Shown here: one piece after another, positions 11,236 to 22,801 of the stretch
How the letters are laid out: every line of letters begins with the position of its first letter
Position numbering within the stretch: position 1 is the stretch's first letter
NCBI GenBank assembly: GCA_023653785.1
Contig: JAMKCH010014279.1
Span: 1 to 64,000 of the forward strand
Origin: Ophioderma brevispina
Taxonomy: Eukaryota; Echinodermata; Ophiuroidea; Amphilepidida; Ophiodermatidae
Reading direction: 5' to 3'
Length of the DNA stretch: 64,000 nucleotides
Translations under genes and position numbers: made by a program
Notes under the pieces: generated by a model
Seen by the model: only the letters and a program-made list of their open reading frames with translations
What the model was told of the DNA's origin: nothing
Database searches by the model: none

Positions 11236-12689
11236 ATAACATCAAAACGCCACAGTCAATCACTGAAGTTTTGGAAAATACCTTTTCGTTGAGGATACTA
11301 GTGTACCATATAAACAACGAGGTTAACAATGTATTAGGATCATGAAATGCAAAAAAAAAAAACCAACAAACCTGTAAACAATCCCAATTACATTTTCTTT
11401 CCATTAAGCCCTCGTCTCCATGAGCCTTTACTTTAAAAGTAACAATACAACAATCCGAATGATATGGTTTAGCAACCCTCAGATTTTTTTCATTATGGAA
11501 CATACATTTCACATGAATTTAGGATAGCTTTAGTGTTTTATATTCTATTGGTATCAAATTAAGTAAAAACTTTCCATTATGAGTTCACGTGAGTCATCAG
11601 TTAAGGCAAATATTAAATACTATAATCTATGGTTGAAATTGACATTTTGTAATCTACTGGTAATTTTAGTTTACAAAAATCCCTTCGGTAGACTTAGGTG
11701 ACACTTTAAGTGACCAAGGGGCGGGTTCCTATGGGAATTTTTCGTCTATTGTCGGACTTTTAAATGCGCTTCTTTTCATAACCCAAAATTAAAATCGGCA
11801 GCCGTTATGATTAATTTGTGGGGGTTCCCACTAGTGGAAGTGGAACTGAGAATATTAAAGAAAAACAATCAAACAACCATAGCCCTTTTTTTGCTGATAT
11901 ATGTACACATACATGTAAGCCAACAATTAATAGTAAACAGTAAAAATCAATTAATCCCTTATGTGGTGAAAACAGACAATTTCTTGTGGAGTTGCTAAAC
12001 CGTTTCTCTTTCTGTAAAACTTTATGGGAAAATGACGTGCATTTTGCAAACCCGTAAAATTTACATGATTGCCTAAAGCTGTAAGTTTTGTTTAAATATA
12101 ATAATTTGGATCTTCTAGATTAGATATCCACATATAATTATGTTTTTAAAAAGTTTGTTGTAAGCGCAAGGCTCATTGGAATTTTCCGTCTCTTTGCCCA
12201 ATTTTCGTGTGGTTTTGTCCCTAATTTACAGGCCAAAAATAATAGAATTTCATTTTTTATTGCTGATTGGTGTTGTATTATGACCCCTCACATATGGTAG
12301 AAATTTCATGCAAAAAAAATATCCGTCTAGAAAGGTGCTTTCCTTAAGGGGGGGATGGAACCCCCATTTGGGCAGGTGCAAATCCCTCGTCAATAATGTT
12401 TTAAACAAGATAAGTACTCAATGTTCTCCGCATGACGTCACAATAACGTCACAAGTACTGAATACCAAAATAATTCATTATCTACCCTAGAATAACCAAT
12501 TAAAATAATGATTGCAAAATATAGCCAAATTTATACCATCTTGTATTTTTCTCAGAAACTTCAAATTCACCTTGGTCTTTCCCATAGACTTACACAGTTA
12601 AGAGCACGGTCATGACAAAATTAAAATTGATGTTATCAGCATATAAAAGGTTATTTGATTTAAGTAATATTAATTATTAATTAATTTTC

Positions 12690-15600
12690 ATTGAAACTGT
12701 AAACTGTAATTAGTCAGCCAGCCCGTAGATACCTTTACCGAATTGAAATCTGTGAGATGGAAGTGTTTTTAGACACATGTGTATATTTCTATATTGAGCC
12801 ACTGAAAATATCATATCATGGTCGATGATCGAAATTAAACATTTCAATTTCCAAAATCTATATCAAATTAGGTTAACACAAGTCCAATGTTCAATCATTC
12901 CGCTCAGTGCAGACACTGATGAGGACATTACATTTATTTTTACCAACTTTGCCGCATTATATAAATTGCTTTGCAACGGATGACTGATGAAATGGGCTGC
13001 CTAAGTCAATTCTAATCGAATGGCTTTAGTTCAAAAACCTGCATGTATCTCCTTTATCAAATAAAGACGTTTCAATATTAATGCAAAATGTTCTAAATGT
13101 ATTATGAAATTTATTTTAACAAATGCATACATAAATCCTTTCAAATATTTGAATGGTGACAAAATGAGACGAGATTAAATCCGTCCCGAAGAAATCTATT
13201 TGTTCGAGGCTAATTTGCTTTGGTGGCAAAAGTTACTAGGGTATCAAAGGAAATAAGGGTAGTAATCCTTTGATTTCATTACTGCCTGTTCCCACTAAAG
13301 TTTGCATTGTTGACTTTTTTGGACATGCAATTGGGAGATAATAATCCAAACACTTACTGAAACTAGAACGTACTGCTTGTTGGAAATTGAAATAACTCCA
13401 ATTCTACGCCGCAATACTGTACTATATCCCTAACGTCCCTTAACTGCATTTATTTGCGCATTTGACAAAAACCTGGAGCGGACCATGCCTTGTTTTAAGG
13501 ATAATTGCCCCTAGATCAACAAGAAAAATAACGCGAGCTCCCTTTTTTGGCGGTTATCGTCATATTTTTCTCTAGGGACTTTTAGTGATAATAGATGACA
13601 AATCTCAGTTCACTACATTCCTACAGTAGGCAGGGCTTCAATGCTGTTAATCCATGTTTGTTTGTTTCTTTGTGTGTGTGTGTGTGTGTGCGCGTGTAAT
13701 TTTTTTTAAAATGGTATTCGGGCTCTGGGAAGTATGAAAAAGCAGGTATGAGCACATGGGAAATACTTTATGTTTCATGCGAGGATACAGAGGCCAAAAT
13801 CGGGGTCCAACCCAGAGCCGGGCGTCTTTTCATCCAATAGCCAAATTACCTTTGTCCAGGTGGGGCTCCTCAAATAGATCTAGAAGTAGTTTAAAGGTAT
13901 CCCAATTCCCTTGATGCAGAGGTGTGGGCTAAGAAGAGGTGTGGGGAAACCGAGAAAACGAGAAACACACGAGAGACACTGCGACATCAACAGTCAAAAG
14001 AGGGGGTAAACACACGAGGGGTAAAAGGAAGAGCACCTGGCAAGCGGTTGGCGGAGTACCCGTAAGCCTAACCTGTAGGGGAAGAAGAAGCCGTGAAAGA
14101 GTGAACTTTGGAAGGGAACCCGCAAAACAGGGGCAGCGAAGCGGTTGCGAAAGCATCATGGATGATATAACGAAATCACTTACGACACGACCTGCATTTT
14201 GGCGACATCAAATCAAAGTAAATGGTGGGGTTAATGGAATCATGCAACCATTTACGTTTGAAAGGCCCTTAAAGGACTTATCTACCAATTTGCTTATCTT
14301 AAAGGGATCATAAGGGGATGCGACAGAAAGGATTCCAAACGGATGAGAGTGTTTTAGGAGTTTACGTCATTAATGGCGGGTTCATTCTCCATTCTATGTG
14401 GGCCGACACTGTCCCTTTGGACACGTGTATGTCACAATAAATCAAAAAATAATACTTTTTTTCGCCAAAGATGGCAAAGAAAGGAGAGTTTACGATAACA
14501 CTGCATTTTGTGTTTCTCTACATACCTCCCTTTGAATTATGGTTTCGTGTTTTGTAGTTTTTTCCTCTCAACCCATTTGTAAATACCTATAATCAATGTG
14601 TTCAGCAAAGGAGATCGATCACTTCGTCAGTGAGGTAGTTCGAGATGGGAGCTGGAAACTTGGTAAATATCGAAAACGTCAGCAAAACAAGATCCTGTTG
14701 GACTTGTTGTCGGAAATTTAAATTTCTTAAAATAGATCATTTCCGCACGGGGTTATCACTCTGTTGAAATGATTGGATCTGATGGAAATGGGATCTGATG
14801 AAACATAAAACATCTACTCGAGTACTGACTTTTTGTTAACTACAATAAAGCTTACTCTATTTGCGCGTTACACCATTAGAGCAGTTTATATTCAAGCTTA
14901 GGGAAAATGCATCTATAAGTAATAAACAAAGTTGTGATTTGTGATCGTTTCGGAAAGCCATTACCGAGTCACGCTAGACCTATTCATAAAGAAAACCAAA
15001 TAAATCCTACAGTAACGGCCAAAGACCATAATTATTATGATAATGACTGTTATCCAAGTCAGTTGCCTATAGAATTAATGTGCTAATATACCGACCATTA
15101 TGTGTTATTGGATCTGAAATTCCGTAAACCGATTGCCTATTTTTTGGCTTTTTTTATGTTTAAATGTACAGTCGATATTAATGCTGTTCAAAATGTATAT
15201 ATTTATATCCCAGGGATGTTAAAACTTTTCTCGGAAGTAGGATTGTCTCAAAGTTCTTGTTTGGCGAAGTCCAGAGATTCACTTTTTGTTCATATGAAAG
15301 AAATCGTAGTGAGTAAGCATAAAACTCAATATCGTCAGAATAGAATATTTCCATTCAAAAATCATGCGACTCCCACTATTATGACGTCAATCATTGTAAG
15401 GTGATGTGGAGGTGTTGGTACTTATTTGAAATCAATAAATTGAAGACTCGGGGCTAATTTACTATCATTAGGTGTTTGATTAGCAAAATTAGGAAGATGA
15501 TTGCAACACCAGCTTCAGTAGTCTTCCGGAAAAGCCCCATGCACAGCATGATTCATTTACCATTATGCATCTTTATTTGGTAAGACTACCTGATGGCGGT

Positions 15601-16765
15601 AAAAATATCACAGCGTAAAGTAATTATACCACCACAGTTACTCGTCGTTGTGGCGTGGTTCTTTTCGCTTTGGAACTACTCAAGAAATATGAGCGCCGTA
15701 TGAACCACAGGTAAGCGGGCCGTTGAGATTTGGACTCCCCCTTACAAAATACGTTGGTTAGACAAGCATTAAATGGATAATTATACTTAAGCAAGTTTAT
15801 TTGCAATTGTATCAATCTAAGGGAGAAAAAATAATAGTATAACTTTTTCAATTGTAAGTATCCTTGATTGTTGTTTGATTACATTTGAGATTCAAGTCTC
15901 ATGAAACAGTCACCTAAAATAATAAAAGTGGTAACATAATATTACGATTTGTAATCGTTGAAGCGACTACAAACTTGCCGTCATGTACAAAGTATCTTGT
16001 AACATAAACGCAAAGTGAGGTGATAGAAACCTAATCTAGGAGATTGTCTGGATTTGGATTTTTGATGGTCTGGTCAGTCCATCTTGTCATTAGTCTAATT
16101 AACTATATCCAGAGAAAAGAGTGTTAGTAACCGCTTAGATACGAGGTCGGAATATAAATGGTGTTGATCACGGTAATGGTGTTGCGTTAGTGTTGTTGTT
16201 GTTGTTCGTGGCGATGGTGATTAATATAATGATGGTATGGTAGTATGATGGTGGTGTGGTGCTGCTGCTGCTGCTGTTGTTGCTGCTAATGACGACGATG
16301 ATAACGACGACGTTGACGACGATGATGATGATGATGACGATGATGACGATGACAATGATGATGACGATGATAATGATGATGAAAAATTCAGAAATAACCC
16401 TTCCAGTGGAGTTGATTCTTCAACTCCAACGGTTTTGGAATGAGAAAATATTCCTTGACAACATTCATAATTTTTCGTCAAGATTTCGCTTTTACGTGTT
16501 AAACCAATGGCGACGTCTGAAATTGGGATTTCTTGGCCGCCCTCCCGTGCATACATCTAACAAGAAAAATAACGCTACCCTTTTTTTGCGGTGATCGTCA
16601 GATTTTCCTCCAGGGACGTTAGGGATATATAGTGGGAAATTGATATTTTGCAATTTTACTGACAATTTTAACAATCCCTTCGGTAGACTTAGATTAATAC
16701 CAAAATAAGTACCAATGTTCGCCGCGTGACATCACAGTAACGTCATAAATACCGAATACCTCGAC
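12690..16765 (+). repeat. Diverged direct duplication, copy B
   Basis: This copy is homologous to 6,400-12,490 but lacks the three insertions seen there. It begins near CAGCCAGCCCG (12,715) and ends near the GTGACATCACAGTAACGTCA block at 16,725-16,745. A short third match, about 16,555-16,640, repeats the sequence at 7,215-7,300 and 13,515-13,600, so the unit is rearranged internally. The stretch 13,900-14,160, with a run of open codons (13,939-14,313), has no counterpart in copy A and no motif I recognise. Confidence 0.7.
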
Positions 16766-18108
16766 GTCGCCATTTTTTTCTGAAAATTATGCTGATTTTT
16801 GTTGATTTCCCTCCATAAAACGGAGAAATGCCTTTCCTGCAAATTTGAATTTAAACTCGAAATTTGAATTAAATTTCAATTTGATTACTGTACCTTTTCT
16901 GGAATCGGTATTTGCTATTACGCTATTAGTTTGTTTAAAACTTAACGATTTCGCTACAAACGCTATCTAACGAGAAACTTAACAAAATCGGCTGGCTGCC
17001 TAATATTTTGCTAGCCTTAATTTTCGAAATTCGATGCAGGCTTTGGAATCTGGACAATTTTGTAAGATCATCACCAAACATTTTGCCTTAGAATAATAAG
17101 AAAAAAATACAATCATTCTTAAACCCGATTATTAGATGCTCTGCAGTAAATTAACAGTTACCGACCAGATAATTATCACGGACAAAACTATCATTTGCGA
17201 TTGACGAGCAGGAATACTTCAAGGCTAGCACTAACGTAAGCAATGTTTGTTAGTGATACTTGATAATATATTCAATACAGATCTATATCATGTATATCCG
17301 ATATTCAAACTAATTAGAATACAAATTATATTGAGCAGAAAAGTGCTATCGCAATATATATGGGAAGCTGTAATATACACGTATAACGACAGTCTTGGCA
17401 TCTGTTACAAAACCACCTTGATAACTCTATAACAGCCATACGGAAAGAGATAGACGTGACATTAATTATTTTGACATAAAATGATCGTAGGACAAAGTGA
17501 ATCTGACAACGGATTAACATTATATAACTGAAGAATTACAAGGAATTAGGCACAATAAAGGAACGCAGCTGTTGTACAGCTGCGACTTGCAAAGGATAGC
17601 GTCCGAAAATAGCCCACAGACACTAGGCTTATTTTTTCATTTCTTTTACTTTGTGCAATCTATCCGCCGTGTTTTGACAAAAAGAAGTATCACACACTTT
17701 GATTTTGTTATTGTTATTTATTTGTTATTGTGTTAACTTAATAACTTATTTGTAATTGTATAACGCTTTTTGAAAAATGTATTTAACCATTTTAATGCCA
17801 ATAGCATTTTCTACATAAGTACGGCATCTTTTATTTTTTTTTTGTTATTTGGAATCCGATTCTTGTGTTTATTATATCAGTAACGCTATTGTGGGCTTTT
17901 AAAGACCACAAAACATACAGAACATTAATTTAAATTCATTGATAATTTCTGTGAATTAAAAGCGATACCATGGACATTCACATTTACCCGAAGTTACATT
18001 TCTTGGCATAATTTTACACGGGTGAGTGATATCTATTCAGGTGGTGTTGCATGTCAAGTCACATAGGCCGTTGCCCATTAGACTATGGGGCATGCCCTAT
18101 ATGCTGTT
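16766..18108. other. Intergenic, no gene recognised
   Basis: AT-rich DNA without supported coding. One perfect short hairpin, GCAGCTGTtgtACAGCTGC, lies at about 17,564-17,582. Short open frames on both strands over 17,247-17,520 overlap each other and show no motif. Confidence 0.45.
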
Positions 18109-18109
18109 T

Positions 18110-19515
18110 CGTAGTCCCTATCAGTAAGTGTAAGTGTAAATTCATAATAAATTATTAAAATCATATAACCGCCTGTTCCCGCAAATAAAACTGACACATT
18201 TCATTGAAAATGAATAAAATGTCACCTCAATTTCTTTTCCCAATATCAGTGACAAATGGACACACATAGAAAGATATTCAACAATCGGCCCGGTATGTGG
18301 CCGAGAAAAAAAAATCAGATTCCTTTTCAGCTGGGAGTGCAGGGTCATTGTTATATGTCACGCAGTTGTAAAGATTTCAGGAGTTATTACCTCAACGATT
18401 TAGACTGAGTATTGTTTTCATGACATAAGCACAAATACCTCTCCTCGATCACAAATAAATAAATAAATTTTGAGCTTCTATAGTGTGTGTTCAATTCACT
18501 TTGACCGTATGTTTTCATCATTGATTCGAAAAGGAAGAAATACGAACCAAAGTCATGAAAGAAAAGTTGATGGGCAAGCTTTGACACAACAACTTCGTGC
18601 AGAACCAAAATCCGTAACTAAACTTCATTTCTATTCATTTTACCGTGTTTTCAGAAGAAACCTAAGTGTCAATGACCTATATTATAATGTAAACTGGTTA
18701 GTTATTTGTGAACGAGGACATGTGTATTATGTTACTCAAATTGAATCGTGGAAGTGATAACGATGACAATGATGCTGATGATACCAACATAAAACGCATA
18801 GTCAAAATAAACTGAACTTTTGGAAATAACCTTTTCTTGAGGATATCTAGTGTACCATAAACCAAATATTTAGTTTTACATTTGTTCCAAATCTCGTCTA
18901 CCTGAGTCATATGTTGTTACAACACACACAGTCACATCCTCGGATTTTCATTATTAAACATCCAATTCCCATACACATGGTACCATAGGATGAACAAGAC
19001 GAACAAAATCCATGAAAGAGAAGTTGCTGGGCAAGCTTTGACATAACAACTTCGTGCAGAACCAAAATCCGTAAGTTACTGTTTAACTTAATTTCTATTC
19101 AATTTACCGCGTTTTCAGAAGAAAACTAAGTGTCAATGACCTATATTATAATGTAAACTGGTTAGTTATTGTGAACAAGGACAGGTATTATGTTAATTAA
19201 ATTGAATCGTGGAAGTGATAACGATGACAATGATGATGATGATGATACCTGCAATCTTTTCAACTGCGTGGCAACTAACAAATCCTCAGCATACCGGTCC
19301 GATTGTTGAATATCTTTAGGGATATTATTGTTTGCTGCAGTCTATGCGTATCCATTGCTCACTGGTATTTGGGAAAAGAAATTAAGGCGACATGTTATTC
19401 ATTTCAAGAAAATGTGCCTGTTTTATTTGCGGCAACAGACGGTTTATATAGTCATATAATTAAACAATAAATAATAATATAAAATTCAGCCAACCCTTTA
19501 TATACTGATAGCGAT
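18110..19515. mobile_element. Long-TIR element, family F copy 1
   Basis: The ends are inverted copies. The left arm from about 18,150 contains ATCATATAAC, CTGTTCCCGC, AAATAAAACTGACACATTT and TCAATTTCTTTTCCCAATA. The right arm, read backwards from about 19,460, contains the same blocks (ACCGTCTGTTGCCGC, AAATAAAACAGGCACATTTTC, TTAATTTCTTTTCCCAAA). TIR length is at least 140 bp. The inside carries a partial direct repeat: 18,525-18,760 matches 19,000-19,225 (GAATCGTGGAAGTGATAACG occurs in both). No transposase is seen. A second copy is at 34,733-35,635. Outer limits are estimated from the F2 alignment (block TAGTCCC). Confidence 0.7.
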
Positions 19516-20310
19516 CAATTTGCTTTTGCCATATCGCTATCACGCCAGTAAATTTTCCGAATTTAAAAGTAATGTTTTGCCCCTAATTTTTAAGTTTCTT
19601 TGTGGAATTCTAACTATTTGCTCAATTGTTATAGTCTTATGACTCTGCATGCGTGGTATACATTTCGTGCAAAAATTCCTTCGGGAAAGTAGTTTCCATA
19701 GGGGTTCCATCGACCCCCTTGCCCACCAATGGAAGTAGGAAGACCTTGTCCACTTAAGGGTTAACTTCATAAACGGCGAGTTTGATCATTTCTATTTGTT
19801 GGTTAGGGCATATGTAAAATGTTAAATTAATGTCACAAGCACCGACATTCTAAAAACCTGTCACTTTGAATGCTGTCATTTTTCATGGATAATCTTGGAA
19901 TATGCCTTAAAGAGCAATTGTGGCTTTAACATTTTCAAAATGGCATCTCTTGTCCCTTTATATCATTATGACGATGTTTCGCCATAGTAAATCTTAAATT
20001 TCGTGCCATTCATTGTTGTCTTTAAAGTTAATATCTCATCGCAGATATCAATGTCCCACATCTTAGTATGATGTTGTCAGTGTCATTTATCTACAGACAA
20101 TCGTTGAAATAATATTAATCTATTACAGGTTTTTGCTAGGAACACAGGCACCAAATAAATGTCTTTGATAGAGATGCATTACTCTTGAATACGTATGAGA
20201 TGACATTTTCAAAAGACATACTCAGGGATTTAAAAGAAGAACGTCATCAATTTCAATTTAATGAGTTATTATCCCCCTTTAACTGACGTATTTTGTGTAT
20301 ATAAAGCCCT
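19516..20310. other. Intergenic with a dispersed repeat
   Basis: No gene is recognised. The stretch 19,655-19,735 (TTTCGTGCAAAAATTCC, then a G-rich block and ACCCCCTTGCCCACC) resembles 12,303-12,380 in copy A, so it is a small dispersed repeat. A TATA-like TGTATATAAAG lies at about 20,295-20,305, but nothing downstream supports a gene. Confidence 0.4.
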
Positions 20311-20545
20311 CCCAAAAGAAAAGAGTTCGTGTCAGCTTCCTGTAGCCCACAACCCTAAGCGCTATGTGTTTTTAGTCAAAAAGCTATAGAATTGTTTTAA
20401 TTGAATTTTAGATGACCTTTTTCTTGTTCAGTTTAAAAACAACCACAAAAAAGTTTGAAATCTCTTGAAAACCTTTTAAAAAATAATTAAAATGTGATTT
20501 TTTGCACCTATGCGAGCAGGAAGCTGAGACGAGCTTTTTCTTGGC
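20311..20545. mobile_element. Short MITE with ~35-bp TIRs
   Basis: The left end reads CCCAAAAGAAAAGAGTTCG then TGTCAGCTTCCTGTAGC. The right end read backwards is GGCCAAGAAAAAGCTCG then TCTCAGCTTCCTGCTCGC. The two arms differ at a few positions and enclose about 170 bp of AT-rich loop. There is no coding content and no clear TSD, so the superfamily is unknown. Confidence 0.5.
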
Positions 20546-21116
20546 CTAACATCTTACCAGGATATTGCAAGTATACCATATATTTTTAACTTTAAATGAA
20601 ACATCCAATGACAGTGCTTTGGTTAACAATGTATAGCTGCGGGTATCCTTTTCTTTATTGATACCCACTAAGTACCAACATCCCTCTTTGTGACATAACA
20701 ATGATGTCATTAGCTCAGGAAACAAGGGGGGGGGGTTTAGCAGTATTTTGCTATATAATGACAGAGAATAGTTACTCTGACCTACATAGTACGCAAGTTG
20801 GAGATTTTATCTCTTTAGAAGGAGAAAAAAGGTCTTGGAAGTTGTAACATTCGTTACTCCTACCTTTGACTACCAACTCAACTCCGGGAAAAGTGGTGCA
20901 GACCAAATGAATTTACTAAAACGCAACAGATAGTCCCTACATTAACCGTTCAGGTATTTATTTGACAGTTTTATGGGTAAGGATGAAAACGACTTGTTTC
21001 TGGTACGTTATCAATTCAAAGCAATTTTTATCGAAATAATGTTCTTATAAAAATGAATATGGCTTTACAAGTTCCCATGATTGCATGTACTATGTGGCCA
21101 CTTTACACTTTAAGAC
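20546..21116. other. Intergenic, no gene recognised
   Basis: No coding or repeat structure stands out apart from a run of ten G at about 20,727-20,736. Confidence 0.4.
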
Positions 21117-21117
21117 A

Positions 21118-21609
21118 AGTACAATACAATACAATATAGATTTATACCGCGCACATATCCACCCTGCAGGCCACTCATGGCGCCAACAAAATACAAACAA
21201 AAATTAAATCAACAGAATAATATACCTATATGAAAAGAAAGTATATTGCATATTGAGCCAACCTGCATGAAAATACATGTATTTTGCCCCAGCATGCAAT
21301 GACATATGAAAATGCTGGAACAAATTAAAATTTTTTTTTCATTATGAATATGATAACTTAACTATGCATAAGTAAAACAATAATAATTATACATATTACA
21401 CTTCATCAAATGCTTTTGCCATGAGATAAGTTTTTAAGAGTTTCTTAAATACAGTCACACTTTTAGCAGTTTTGAGTTCAATTGGCAGTTCATTCCAGAG
21501 GCGTGGAGCAGCAATTGCAAATGATCTGTCACCCCATGAGCGATTTGATTTCAATTCCTGAAGAAGATGCTTGTTTCCAGAGCGAAGTGACCGAGAGGGT
21601 GAATAAAGT
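21118..21609 (-). mobile_element. 3' end of an L2/CR1-like retrotransposon
   Basis: On the minus strand, 21,609 to 21,396 is an open frame of about 70 codons ending in TAA. It gives TLYSPSRSLRSGNKHLL, WGDRSFAIAAPRLWNELP and TAKSVTVFKKLLKTYL, then a terminal DEV. This is the typical C-terminus of L2/CR1-clade ORF2 (RSFA.AAPRLWN.LP..+K...S...FK..LKT+L). The remaining 280 bp are 3' UTR, ending GCGCGGTATAAA and a TTGTA repeat tail (TTGTATTGTATTGTACTTG) at 21,118-21,137. The flanks carry ACAAGTAC on the left and ACAAAGTAC on the right, a possible imperfect TSD. The piece has no frameshift, so it is younger than the 7.5-kb element, but it is severely 5' truncated. The plus-strand frame at 21,482-21,673 is its antisense. 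Confidence 0.85.
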
Positions 21610-21816
21610 GTCTTATTACAAAGTACATTTTAATCTTTACAATAACATAGCTAGCAGTAAGATTTTAAGTTAATCATGACTCACTTTTCCTAAAAGTTAT
21701 GACGGATATAGGATTAAGAAAATGACAAAACAGCGGAAAGACAAGCACATCATAATAGCTGGAAGGACAACCACATCATTGCGATACTTAACATTCAAAG
21801 TCGCGCACCAGCTATA

Positions 21817-22799
21817 CAGTTCAAAATAAATAAGTCCCCCCTGACAAAGGTACACTTTTCTGGAAAAGTTAGGCTCCTTAACCTGTTGCAAAAATGTGAA
21901 ATGTTCACTGCAATGTTACACATTTAATGTGCAAAAAAAATCACACAATAGTTAATCTTCTCCCTGAAATGACGTCATTTATTAAATTTGATGACGAATT
22001 AAAAATGACACTTTCGTGCATAGGATTTAACAATCGAGAAAATCCCGGACCAACATGCCTAGTACAACACAGGAATACCACAGACACTTGATTTTGGTAC
22101 CAATGGACAGCTATGGTCATCTTCTTTCCATTGCTACCAAAACGAGTGCCAACATGCCTAGAATTACGTCAGGCTGACGTTATAAAGTTCACATGTCAGC
22201 ATAACTGTCAATTTCCATAGTACACAGTGTAGAATAGGGGAAAATGTGTTTTTTCACCAAAAATGTTTGGAATATCCGATTACCACGCGGGTTTTGCTCT
22301 CTTTGATGGGATATGACTAGATTTTTACTCAGAGAGTTTTAGTGCTACTTTTTTGAGTCGGAAATATTGCAACATATCAATTTTTCACCCTATATCCAGT
22401 ATTTTTTTATACTTTGCTCAACTTATGACGTCATAGTGACGTCATAATGGGAATGTTGGTACTTAAATTGATACCAATGGAAAGAAGAAACTCTAAGCTA
22501 TCATGTGGACCAAATTTATGGGAATCGGATGTTCAGTAATAGGGTAAAAAGAATCTTTTAAAAAATCTTTAAAACTTGATTTTCTCGACTTTTAAAGCCC
22601 TATGGGAGAAAGTGCCATTTCTTATTTGTCATCAAATTTAATAAATGACGTCATTTCAGGGTGAAGGTCAACTGCTGTGTGAAACTTTTTTGCCCATTAA
22701 ATGTGTAACGTACATTTTACATTTTTGTAACAGGTTAAGGAGCCTAACTTGTCTAGAAAAATGCACATTTGTCATGGGGGACTTACTTTTTTTGAACTG
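21817..22799. mobile_element. Tc1/mariner-type foldback MITE, 983 bp
   Basis: The ends are CAGTTCAAAATAAATAAGTC on the left and, read backwards, CAGTTCAAAAAAAGTAAGTC on the right. Each is flanked by TA (21,815-21,816 and 22,800-22,801), the Tc1/mariner target. The arms stay inverted-homologous for about 400 bp. Examples are the CTCCTTAACCTGTT / AACAGGTTAAGGAG pair at about 21,871 and 22,730, and the ATGACGTCATTTATTAAATT / AATTTAATAAATGACGTCAT pair at about 21,969 and 22,635. The loop is centred near 22,300. No transposase is encoded, so it depended on a related autonomous element. Confidence 0.85.
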
Positions 22800-22801
22800 T
22801 A

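Larger units (their letters stand above)
6400..12490 (+). repeat. Diverged direct duplication, copy A
   Basis: Copy A matches copy B (about 12,690-16,765) in the same order and orientation. Anchors are GTCAGCCAGC at about 6,427 (B 12,712), TCGAATGGCTTTAG at about 6,726 (B 13,016), the tract around 7,215-7,300 (B 13,510-13,605), ATCAAATCAA near 9,115 (B 14,207), GCTTAGATACATAGG at 10,939 (B 16,132) followed by GAT/GAC triplets, and CCCTTCGGTAGACTTAG near 11,681 (B 16,675). The end anchor is the ATGTTC/GACGTCACAATAACGTCA block near 12,420-12,460 (B 16,717-16,750). Differences are mainly short indels. Copy A is about 2 kb longer because of the insertions listed separately. Confidence 0.75.

Noticed and set aside
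10973..11512. 179-codon His/Ser/Thr-rich minus frame
   Set aside because: Most of it is the translated GAT/GAC tract, and the rest has no motif.
13939..14313. 124-codon basic plus frame
   Set aside because: No motif recognised, an equally open minus frame exists, and there is no counterpart in copy A.
16221..16594. Ser-rich minus and Met/Thr-rich plus frames
   Set aside because: Both translate the triplet repeat of copy B.
21482..21673. 63-codon plus frame
   Set aside because: Antisense of the L2/CR1-like C-terminus, which matches the family on the minus strand.
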